Positions 21,846 to 30,560 of a DNA stretch of 64,000 nucleotides are shown here, one piece after another. The DNA is from Conchocele bisecta. Taxonomy: Eukaryota > Mollusca > Bivalvia > Lucinida > Thyasiridae. The notes under the pieces are model-generated. The model had not been told where the DNA came from and searched no databases. It saw nothing but the letters and a program-made list of their open reading frames with translations. The DNA is taken from contig CM055268.1 of assembly GCA_029237695.1 (NCBI GenBank), positions 57,373,131 to 57,437,130 of the forward strand, given 5' to 3'. A program made the position numbers and the translations under genes. The stretch's first letter is position 1. Each line of letters starts with the position of its first letter.

Positions 21846-22979
21846 GGGTGTTGATAAAATACCCGGACAAGTCCTATAGATTTGTCATATTTTATCGCAT
21901 GTCAACCAAATTTGGATATCTCGTAGCCTTTCCAAGTGTTTCCCATTAGGCCAAGACAAAGTATGAAAATAATGTTTATTGCAGTTGCTATTAATGTAAC
22001 GTCATGTTTTGGATTGCGGCCCAAGTAACGTAATTCCATATGAATAATTTTCAAATAAGGCAGAGTGTTGGCGTTTCCCTGTTGTTTGCTGCTGTCTGAA
22101 ATAATTTTTGGGAATAATAGCGACATTATTTAACATTTCGTATGCAATGACATATTTTAAAGTAGGAAGTAGGCCGCATATAACATTAACTTTGTAACAA
22201 AACACGACGCGGGGCAGATTTGGTAGCGTGATACCTTATAATTGTCGCCGTGTGTCTTTCTTGAGGATCGCATTACCATCGCCTGATTCAGACATACATT
22301 ATTATGCAGTCAAGTGATAAGCTGATAATTTGATACTACAAATCGTGCGAAAAGCAAGTTTATGACCATCAAATTTCCAATTAATTTCAAGACTTTTCTA
22401 AAACTCCACCGACCTCACTGTGTGTTTTGTGCATTATGTATTGCTTATACACACACAATGAAGGAGCTGCATTGAAATCACTGATTCTGAATCTATTAGA
22501 GAGATTTTTGATGCATTTGTTTTTGCCAAATTCAATACAAACCCTGGATATATGTGTCATTATATAGCTGCGTGCCTACCTCCATTTATGATAAAATGAG
22601 TGGCATTAAATGGCATATCATTCGCCGAGTACTGGATAGAATTGTTCAAAAGTGTCTCAATTTACCATGATAATAGATGGTAATATCGTTGGCATACACT
22701 AGGTTGTTCATATTTAAGATTATTTAGGATTCAAGGTGCAGTGTAAGCGAGGACTTCGCTGATATGTAGCCAGTTAAATTATGCGTTCACCATTTTGAAT
22801 TCATAAGGATAACCGACGAAAAAGAGTGACAATGTCAAAGAACGACAGTTAGGCGACAATGCACAGCGCCTGAAGCATTTCTAAGTCATTGATGCTGCGA
22901 GGAACTCGTGCAAGTATCCTTGCTATAAGATTTTGTCACGACACCATGGCCATAACGTCAAACATGTATTCACGTTCAG

Positions 22980-23016
22980 TGACGTCACAAGTACATGACG
23001 TCAAGTGATGACGTCA
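22980..23016. promoter_or_regulatory. Cluster of three perfect CRE sites
   Basis: TGACGTCA occurs at 22980-22987, 22996-23003 and 23009-23016. This palindrome is the consensus for CREB/ATF bZIP factors. Three full sites within 37 bp is far above chance. It lies in the TIR element, about 560 bp from ABCA exon 2 and in its intron. Confidence 0.55.
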
Positions 23017-23254
23017 TAATATGTGTACTAAGGTGCAAGGCATCGCGTCTCATATTAGTGAAAGTTTCAGTAAGTTATAATTTTCCGTTTTCTGTTCACG
23101 CTTAATGTTAACCAACACCAATAAACGTAAATGGGAGGGCAAAATGTGAACTTTTACAGCGACGGTGCAAACGTCGTTTTTCCAACGTCATTTACCGCTT
23201 TTCAAGATGTTGTCAGTAAGCCCGGTTTTCGTATGGCGCGGCCCATATATAGAA

Positions 23255-23520
23255 GTGGATACAAAAATGTAGAAATAATTAAAGTTAAAAAGGTGACATT
23301 TTTGTTAAAAAAAAAAATGTTTGGCATAAAAACACCAAGGTGCCCATCTTCAATATGTGCAGAAAACGTGTGTATAGTTTCAGATTGATTGAAAGAACGG
23401 TTTCAGAGGAGTTGTGTACACAAATTATGCAGTTTTTCTGTCCGCGCCGACACCCCGCGGTAAAACTAAAGACGTACCGTTTTTTTAAAACGGTCGTATA
23501 AAAATCACTCATGTTGTTAG
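23255..23520 (+). repeat. Right half of the interrupted 26.3-kb repeat
   Basis: Matches the unit seen three times at 26490-27280 (ggtgacatttttgttaaaaa, taaaaacaccaaggtgc, aacggtttcagaggagttgt, ccgcggtaaaac). Confidence 0.65.
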
Positions 23521-23574
23521 GTACAAAATGACATGGCGTGTCTCACATATCAATTGTATACAGTTATCACTTAC

Positions 23575-23674
23575 ACTCAGGATGTTTGACTTTGAGATCG
23601 GGCTTTGTGACCCTGACAAGGACGAGGATCAAGAACAGAGCCAACGGGAATATCACCTCCGCTACAAGACGCAA
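23575..23674 (-). CDS. ABCA1-like: ABCA-type transporter, exon 2 (first membrane helix)
   Basis: A 100-nt minus-strand exon with strong borders, acceptor aatcttcctttcag and donor GAGT|gtaagtg. It encodes LRLVAEVIFPLALFLILVL, continuing VRVTKPDLKVKHPE plus the first base of a Cys codon. The run from VAEVIF to LVRV is about 20 hydrophobic residues, the first transmembrane helix of ABCA proteins, whose consensus is E-(L/V)-(A/V)-W/F-P-L-x-(I/L)-F-L-I-L. It joins exon 1 in phase 0 and exon 3 (T + GC = Cys). The longer plus-strand ORF across the same bases is a shadow. Confidence 0.92.
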
Positions 23675-24999
23675 CTGAAAGGAAGATTAAAACAACAACA
23701 ATTTAACCAGTTCAACCCTACAGAGCTCTATAGCAGTGTTTGAAAACAGTGTAGATCCAGATGAGCCGGCTCGTTACGAGCCGTCTCATCAGGATCTGCA
23801 CTTTTTCATATTTTTAGACAAATAAAAAACGCCCCACCCCATTTTTATAAATGTGACGATTGGATTTGTCGGCAAATTAACATGCAGCATCCGTTCCAGT
23901 TACTTAGGGTTGAAAGGGTTTGAAACATATAATTTTATGATTTATTATAACTTTGAACACATTCTCTAATGTGTGGTGTTTGCATATACATGTACATGTA
24001 GTTGGCATAGCCTCGTTTCCTATGAAATCAGTAACTTTGTTTAATAAACATCATGTCATGTAATATCACCTATGTAATGATTAAAGTTAACCCGTCAGCA
24101 TAAAGTTAACCCATTAATGTTAACCTGTTCACAAACGCAACAGGTTTTCTAATGCAACTATTAGCATGGAATATACATGTACATATATATATTTATCACT
24201 TTCAGGAAGGTCTCTGATGAAATTAGAAATATTATCTCAATGAAAGGCTAATCATTATTTTGTCCTACCATAGTGGGGTGGGGAGTGTATATTGCCCTAG
24301 CATGGGAAATGTTGTGTCCACATCGGTAACGGGAAAGGTTTTATGAAATTTCTACCTGGACAAAACCCTTCCCGGAAGGGTTTTATCCAGGGGGGTGTTT
24401 TGTCCAGGTAGAAATTTCATAAAGGGGGTGTTTTGTCCGCCTGGCCATATTTCCTAGGGTGTTTTCTCCACTTGTGACAAATATGATGGGGGTGTTTTGT
24501 CCTAGCATGGTGTGGGGGTGTATTGCCCTAGCATGTGGGTGTTTTGTCCGCATCAGTAATGGGAGGGGTTTTGTGCAGACAGCAATAGCATAAAAGGAGG
24601 TGTGTTTGTTCACCTGTCCATATTGGCCTGAGGTGTGTTTTGTCTACTTGTGACAAATATGATGGGGGGTGACGGTATTATGTCCTACAATCTGTATGGA
24701 CTCTTACATGTTGACTTTTGAACTATTCCATTAACCAGAAACATGGGTGATTTTCTAAAAAAAAAATCTGAAGAAAAAAAAACAGATTTGCAAAAAGTGT
24801 AGATCCAGATGAGCCGGCTCGTGACGAGCCGTCTCATCAGGATCTGCACATTTTGCAAGTAAAGTGCATATCCTGATTAGCCGGATCATCTGGATCTACA
24901 ATTTTTGCAAACATTGGGAGAGTGGTCTGTACACGACTGTAGTGCGTGTCTTGCTGAAAAACGGTACAGTACGACACGTGTCGCCATCACAGCCTCAGA
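23675..24999. repeat. ABCA intron 1, repeats and hairpins
   Basis: The hairpin repeat gtgtagatccagatgagccg...gagccgtctcatcaggatct is at 23752-23806 and 24797-24852 (variant at 25471-25522; relatives at 8640 and 11270). Positions 24290-24680 hold direct repeats of gggtgttttgtcc...tgggaggggtttt plus an inverted pair (gaaatttctacctggacaaa/ttgtccaggtagaaatttc) near 24340-24420. No exon seen. Confidence 0.6.
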
Positions 25000-25270
25000 A
25001 CTGTGAAAGTGAATGGGTTTTAACGTCCCAGCAGCAGCTAAGGTCACATAGAGACAGGATCACAGTTTGAAGTCTTGTCCGACAGACCATTGGGATGGAA
25101 ATACCATGCAAGTATTTTTCACGCCTAGGGTGAGGATTGAACTCACAACATCCGGTATTGAAGTCCAATGCCATATCCCCTAGGCCACGGCATTGGACTT
25201 CAATACTGGATGTATTGAAGTCCAATGCCGTGGCCTAGGGGATATGGCATTGGACTTCAATACTGGATGT
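25000..25270 (-). mobile_element. tRNA-derived SINE with inverted head duplication
   Basis: Minus strand: tRNA-like head with A box (TGGCCTAGGGG) and B box (GAGTTCAATCC), then a body ending gacgttaaaacccattcac. The head region 25145-25195 is followed by an inverted copy (about 25208-25260), giving a hairpin of cattggacttcaatac and ggcctaggggatatggc. Same family as 3760-3965. Confidence 0.65.
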
Positions 25271-25800
25271 TGTGAGATGGTATCATGGTCACCATAAGTT
25301 TCTCTGGGTACTCTGGTTTCCTCCTACATGGAAGATCCACCCTTACACCCCCATCTGGGCCAAGAAAATCCTTTGTATAAGTGTTATTGGGCTAGTTTGT
25401 AATTGTTAAATACCCGTAACTAAAATGTATTTCAACATTAGAGACCGCTTTCCCAATGTTTGCAAACTGTGTAGATCCAGATGATTCGGCTCGTAACAAG
25501 CCGTCTCATCAGGATCTTCACTGTTTGTGGATGTTCTGATTTTCTGATTAACGGAATAGTTCAAAAGTGAACATAGAACAGTCTATACCAGTTACTAAGG
25601 GATGAAAGGGTTGATGTTGTTTACACTTCAGAATAAAAATAAAATTGCCAGTGAGTACATGTACATGTATATGTATATGATTACAAATCGATGGTCTAGT
25701 AACATAAGGTCGGACCTTATGATACTAACTTACTAGACCATCGAAATGATGATAAAAAAATAAGCTGGTCACACGTGTCCTTTTCTCAGCTTGCGGCTCC
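25271..25800. repeat. Intron 1, minor repeats
   Basis: A variant of the gatccagatga hairpin is at 25471-25522. A foldback (cgatggtctagtaa.../ttactagaccatcg) is at 25690-25745. No gene recognised. Confidence 0.5.
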
Positions 25801-26160
25801 TTTGTGGCTGTGACTGGAGAAATGGGGCTTATGGGTTATGCGACCAGTGTAGATCCCGATCAGCCTGTGCATCCGCACAGTCTGATCAGGATCTGCACTG
25901 TTCGTCACTCCATTCATGAAAACCCGTCATGTGTCTGGAGAAATGGGGCTTATGGGTTTGCGACCAGTGTATATCCAGATCAGCCTGTGCATTCGCACTG
26001 TCCCAACAGCATCGGCACTGTTCGCCATTCCATCAATGAACCACCCCTCATGCTTCTAACAAGCTATATATGTCGCTACCAGGCCACATGAGTGTGCTAT
26101 TTGATCAGCAATTACACTGGTCACAAAACCCATAAGCCCTATTTCTTCTGTCACAGCCAC
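25801..26160. repeat. 'ggctgtgactggagaaatgg' repeat, two units
   Basis: Two direct units (about 25803 and 25930) of gagaaatggggcttatggg...gaccagtgta.atcc.gatcagcctgtgca, with an inverted tail (cataagccctatttcttctgtcacagcc). Recurs in several introns here. Confidence 0.6.
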
Positions 26161-26196
26161 AATTATCACTAGAAGACATGGCTGGGTAAATCATAC

Positions 26197-26286
26197 CTTT
26201 TGTCGTTTACGAAGAGTGAAATTCTTCCACAATAGGAGAACCAGTTGGTTGAAGAAACCCATCCTATTCTGTTCGGCTCATTCTAT
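26197..26286 (-). CDS. ABCA1-like: ABCA-type transporter, exon 1 with start codon
   Basis: Minus-strand exon from acceptor tatttgcag (26287) to donor AAG|gtatga. The coding part is 26262-26197, 22 codons: MGFFNQLVLLLWKNFTLRKR plus QK. Family proteins begin with a near-identical cytosolic segment, Q-L-x-L-L-L-W-K-N-(L/F)-T-x-(R/K)-(R/K)-(R/K)-Q, directly before the first helix, which is encoded by exon 2. The acceptor shows that a further 5' UTR exon exists upstream; the open-ended exon finishing at 30255 is a candidate. A 5-codon upstream ORF ends one base before this ATG. Confidence 0.93.
26264..26281 (-). other. Minimal upstream ORF of the ABCA transcript
   Basis: ATG AGC CGA ACA GAA TAG (MSRTE, stop) lies wholly within the 5' UTR part of exon 1. 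Its stop codon is followed by a single G and then the main ATG. Such spacing would favour reinitiation failure or leaky scanning and could damp translation. Regulation is inference. Confidence 0.5.
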
Positions 26287-26294
26287 CTGCAAAT

Positions 26295-27280
26295 ATGAAC
26301 AAGAGTGCCGTAAGTCATAAAATACGCCCGTCGAAGATGGGCCAGACAGCGAAGATGCAGAAATGTAAAGCTGTTACCAAGGCAAGAAATATTAATGAGA
26401 ATTTGAAAACCTATAGCATTATTTCTTCCTCTTGTTGTGATAAATAGGTATACTAGTTTAGATAGAGATGTGTATAGTAGAACTTACCGTGTATAGAATT
26501 GGATAGAAAAATGTAGAAAAAATGGATGAGTTAAAAAGGTGATATTTTTGTGAAAAAAAAAAATTCCCCATAAAAACACCAAGGTGCACATCTACAATAT
26601 GTGTAGAAGACGTGTGCATAGTTCGAGATCGAATGACAGAACGGTTTCAGAGGAGTTGTGTACACAAACTACAGTCAAACTTGTGCTAAAGACCACCTCC
26701 GAATAGCAATCAAGAAAAGGCCACAATTGTGTTGGCCCAATGGCACAATTACTATATAAATGACCCTGTGAATAAAGACCACCTAAGAAACAAAGGCCAG
26801 ATTTTTCATTTCCCATGGCTGGCCTTTATTCACAGGTTTGACTGTACCCTATATAGAATTGTATACAAAATTGTAGAAAAAACAGCTAAGTTAAAAAGGT
26901 GATATTTTGTTAAAAAATAGTTTTATGGCATAAAAACAGCAAGGTGCACATCTTCAATATGTGTAGAACATGTGTGTATAGTTTCAGATCGATTGAACGG
27001 TTTCCGAGGAGTTGTGTACACAAACTATGTACCCTATATACAATTGTATACAAAACTGTAGAAAAAATGGCTAAGTTAAAAAGGTGATATTTTTCGGCAT
27101 AAAAACACCAAGATGCACATCTTCAATATGTGTAGAAGACATGTGTATAGTCTCAGATCGATCGACTGAACGGTTTCAGAGGAGTCGTGTACACAAACGA
27201 TGCAGTTTTTCTGTCCGCCGCCCGCCCCGCGGTAAAACATAATATGTACCATTTTTTTAAAAGGTCGTATAAAAATTGAT
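26295..27280 (+). repeat. Repeat with three 160-270-bp tandem subunits
   Basis: Uninterrupted form of the repeat split by the 1.6-kb TIR element at 21.6 kb. After the leader cgcccgtcgaagatgggcca, the subunit ...gttaaaaaggtgatattt...taaaaacaccaaggtgcaca...tgtagaagac...ggtttcagaggagttgtgta appears three times (about 26495, 26860, 27045). Confidence 0.7.
26670..26846. mobile_element. MITE, TACAGTCAAACTTGTG ends
   Basis: 177 bp with ends TACAGTCAAACTTGTG and inverted CACAGGTTTGACTGTA (one mismatch), including terminal TA. Internal inverted motifs (aaagaccacct, tggcctttattcacagg). Inserted between subunits of the host repeat. Confidence 0.75.
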
Positions 27281-27650
27281 CAGCGCTCCAGATAAGCTGC
27301 GTATTTGCGTAAATACCCAATTAAAATTGCCAAAAACCGAATTCAAATCAGAAGTAGTGAGTATCAAAAAGCAATGAGAACAATTGTGGTACCTTTATCA
27401 TGCTGCAGAATACAATAAACAGACCACAATATAGCATATTTTTCTTATTTTTCTATGAAAACACATCCAAGGAGACAATTCTAATGAAATGCCAAGATAT
27501 GTAACAAATTATTCAATAATTGCTGTCTGTTGATGTGTAAACAGTAGTGTGATTTAATTTTACCCAATTAAAATTTTGAAATACCCAATTGCTTCAGAAC
27601 TGATGGAGTAACAATACTCAATTACTAATTCCTTATCTGGAGCGCTGAAT
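27281..27650. mobile_element. MITE-like element, CAGCGCTCCAGATAAG ends
   Basis: Left cagcgctccagataagctgc and right ccttatctggagcgctga are inverted. The interior has tacccaattaaaatt in several copies. Related to 13415-13741. Positions 27686-27775 beyond it are half of the ctaaactttg MITE. Confidence 0.65.
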
Positions 27651-27775
27651 TGATAAGAGGTAATTAGCACATTTGAGATTGTGACCTGGGGGTTGTTTCA
27701 CTAAACTTTGTATGACTAAAATGTTTGTAAGTGCAAATTTAGAATCGCCTGGAAATTTTAATTGATGGATTTACA

Positions 27776-28220
27776 TTTGAAAGAAATGTCAGTAGTAATA
27801 CAAACTTGTAACTCTGATATAAATTTGATCATTGTAGTAGGACTAGAAATATATCGTCTTTCCAGTAACAGGACCCCAACATAATTTTGCATTCAGATCT
27901 TGGTTGCCACTGACTGGGTCATTTTTAGATTCTAGCTTAAATTTAGACAACATGCAATTTATGACAGAGCTATTGAAATATGTTCATTTCATAATACTGA
28001 CCTTCCTTTCTGTGGAAAATGTACCATAATCAACAGCTAAAGTGTGAATCTGATCTGATTCGCTACTCTGCAGGGGAAACCTATGGAGGGCACCATAACT
28101 CTGGGTACGGACGATATGGGAGTATTCTGCAGAGTTACTTCCCGCAACTACTTTAAATCATACCCAATAAATGAATTTTACTCTGAACTATTTACAAGGT
28201 ACGATACTCGCCATCTTTTT
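27776..28220. other. No gene recognised
   Basis: AT-rich intergenic or intronic sequence. A short inverted motif (tactctgcaggg / ctgcagagtta) is near 28070-28140. No exon borders with an open frame were found. Confidence 0.4.
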
Positions 28221-28224
28221 CACC

Positions 28225-28650
28225 AACGGTAGTGGATTATTTACTTTGTGCACCTTAATACAATTACTGAATTCGCAAGCTACATTCTGGAAGTCGTCCA
28301 TTTCGCGCACCTGCAGGCTATAATAATCTCCCCTGTAGAGGAACGCAGGGGGAAATGTGACCAGTTTCCTATATAATTTAATCCTTTTTGAACGCTTCAA
28401 ACAACTAAATTCAAATCGCTAAATCAAATTTAAATGCAGATTTATGTTAAATGGCCATTCAAAAATATTCTTATCACCATTTACGGTAGTATTTTCGTAG
28501 TTCGAAATGTGAAATATTCTGGTATAAAAATGATGTATTTTAGAGCAAAATGTATCGAGTTACCCTCAAACATATCGTGTCACATGACTAGTGATACGTC
28601 ACGCTGACTTCCAGAATGTGCCAAAGGTAAATAATCCACTCCGTTGGTTG
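28225..28650. mobile_element. MITE-like inverted-repeat element
   Basis: Ends ccaacggtagtggattattta and inverted taaataatccactccgttgg, with a further inverted block (tacattctggaagtc/gacttccagaatgtg). The interior is non-repetitive. The minus-strand ORFs here include part of the inverted end and are unlikely to be genes. Confidence 0.6.
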
Positions 28651-28936
28651 AAAATATGGCAAGTGTTGTAATCTTGTAAATGTTTAATATCGGAATAATA
28701 TCGGAGTAAAATTGAGCATGATTTAAACAGGCTTTTATTCATACCACAAAGTGCCTGTGGAATATTCTCCAACTGTGAGGCATAAAACACTGAATTTCTG
28801 AAAGTGACACTGCGACTTTCGCACGTCTTCTGAAGTTCTGTGCCAGACTGTGAAGATAATTAGCCCGACAGCATCTGAACAGTGTTGCTATTTGCACATG
28901 CCATTCAATAACATATAATTTGAAATACACAGTTTG

Positions 28937-30083
28937 GTTTGAACGAATTCAGGAGGTTCCGTCAACTGGAGGTTTCGTCAATTAGGCAAAATAGAGTGAA
29001 AAGTCAAGTGGTTCCGTCAACTGGTTACCGGTTCGTCAATTAGGCGATTATAGTTGAATGGTATTGATCACACCTCGGTTAATTGAATTTCGCATTTTCA
29101 CCAAGTAGTTGACCTTTGAGCGTTTAGTAATTATTACCGTGAAATGTTATCCGTGATGATTAATCATGATTCAAATAGTTAATTTGTGATGATTATTCAT
29201 GATTCAAATAGTTAATTCGTGATGATTATTTATGATTCACTGAAGCTAATTGTCAATTGACGGCTTTTTGCCTGATCCATGTCAACTGCACAAGTGCTGA
29301 AACATATAAATGGGTGGGCAATTTGTAACTTCCTCACTACAATTCATCATGGATGATAAGTCGTACTGCGTCTTGTGTTCTGGTGTGGTTACTGTCCGTA
29401 TGCATGCTATATGCAGCGACGGCTGCAGTCGGTGGCAACATAGAAAATGTGATACTGATATGTTTTCATTATAGTTTATTAATATTATAGTGTAACTGTA
29501 TTTCATGATCGTAAATAGTATGACTTTCCATAAATAAAATATAGTTTTTATAACTTATTACATTACATCTACATGTAAATAGTATGAATTTCCAAAAATA
29601 AAATAAAAGTTTTTATAACTTATTACATTACATCTACTTATGTTACAGGCATTTCGTCGGCCGACTACAGACAGATGTATTTCATGATCGTAAATAGTAT
29701 GATTTTCCATAAATAAAAAATATTTTTTATAACTTAATTACATTCCATCTACTCATTTTACAGGCATAAGCGGGTGATTATACAAATTAATATACAAATA
29801 TACAAATACACAAAAGATACTTTAACATGTTATTAAAATATCTACGCGGGTGATTATACAAATTAATATACAAATACACAAAATATACTTTGAAATATCA
29901 ACAAATATCTGTCATTAGTATCCACTTTAATGACCATCAATTATCTGATCAATTGTATGGCACATGCCGGTCATTAGCGAGTTTTACTCTAAATTGCCTA
30001 ATTGACGAACCGGACGCATAGTTGACGAAACCTCTCAGTTGACGAAACCTCCAGTTGACGGAACCTCTGACACCCGTTTGAAC
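28937..30083. mobile_element. hAT-like non-autonomous element with 8-bp duplication
   Basis: GTTTGAAC at 28937-28944 and 30076-30083 would be an 8-bp target-site duplication, the length typical of hAT elements. Just inside are inverted ends containing CAGgAGGTTCCGTCAACTGG and its mirror; CAG-N-G starts are common in hATs. Multiple subterminal GTCAACTG/GTCAATTAGG copies lie at both ends. No transposase ORF. The interior contains three tandem 'gtttttataacttattacat' blocks (29540-29745). Confidence 0.65.
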
Positions 30084-30254
30084 TGTGTAAAACACGATTT
30101 GATAATTCACATTTTTCTTCATTATGATTATGCAAGCCAAGGCAAAGCCAAAGGCAAATTGCCAATCCATATATTTTGAAACGCGTCATTGAATGAAAAT
30201 AAATCTGTTTCTAAGTGGGAATTAGATCAATAAAATAGTTTACTATGTACTTAC

Positions 30255-30467
30255 CTGGAATATATGTTCGTTTTTGGCCAAGTACGTGCACAACGAACGC
30301 TTTTCACGGGCTGTTAGTGTCCTTCCATCAGTGACACCACAATTTTCAGTGGTCCGTATTGTTGTTGTTGTTCTTGTTGTTGTTCCATATTCTGACCTAT
30401 TCCGTGAAATCGTGGGTACAGTCTTGGGTAGAGTCTTGAGGCAATATCCTACAGCGGCATGAATATT
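30255..30467 (-). other. Candidate upstream exon with strong donor
   Basis: On the minus strand this ends in TTCCAG|gtaagtac, an ideal splice donor, at 30255. One frame is open for about 70 codons (…VTDGRTLTAREKRSLCTYL, ending AKNEHIFQ) back to a stop near 30475, with no in-frame ATG. If spliced to the ABCA exon-1 acceptor at 26286 the frame meets TGA at once, so it would be 5' UTR. A different, unrelated coding exon is also possible. An ACA-rich stretch at 30359-30385 is part of it. Confidence 0.4.
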
Positions 30468-30560
30468 AATGAGTCATGAATATTCATGATTATTCATGAC
30501 ATGTTACAACAACAACAACAACAACGTTAACAACCGCTTCTTTTTGTACCCAGCCGTGCG
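30420..30560 (+). repeat. AT-rich spacer preceding forward hairpin array, copy 1
   Basis: Contains gcatgaatattaatga, gaatattcatga, a (CAA)n run, ttaacaaccgcttctttttg and tacccagccgtgcgtgat. It is homologous and co-oriented with 48400-48523. Both lead directly into the forward array of hairpin monomers (the second after removing an 11-kb insertion). Confidence 0.75.

Larger units (their letters stand above)
21624..23246. mobile_element. 1.6-kb non-autonomous TIR element
   Basis: The left end (ATGAGCCGCACCATACGAAA, continuing to ACCGGGCTTA) is inverted at the right end with about two mismatches over 30 bp. The element interrupts a repeat whose two halves (21450-21623 and 23255-23520) are continuous at 26300-26690, giving an empty-site comparison. 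The interior has no sizeable ORF. It contains a TATAAAAG at 21838 and three CRE palindromes at 22980-23016. Superfamily not assigned. Confidence 0.75.

Noticed and set aside
23528..23743. 71-residue plus-strand ORF (DPDKDEDQEQSQ)
   Set aside because: It is antisense to ABCA exon 2, whose splice borders and homology make the minus strand the coding one.
28188..28400. 70-residue minus-strand ORF
   Set aside because: Its C-terminal part lies in the inverted end of a MITE-like element and no domain is recognisable.
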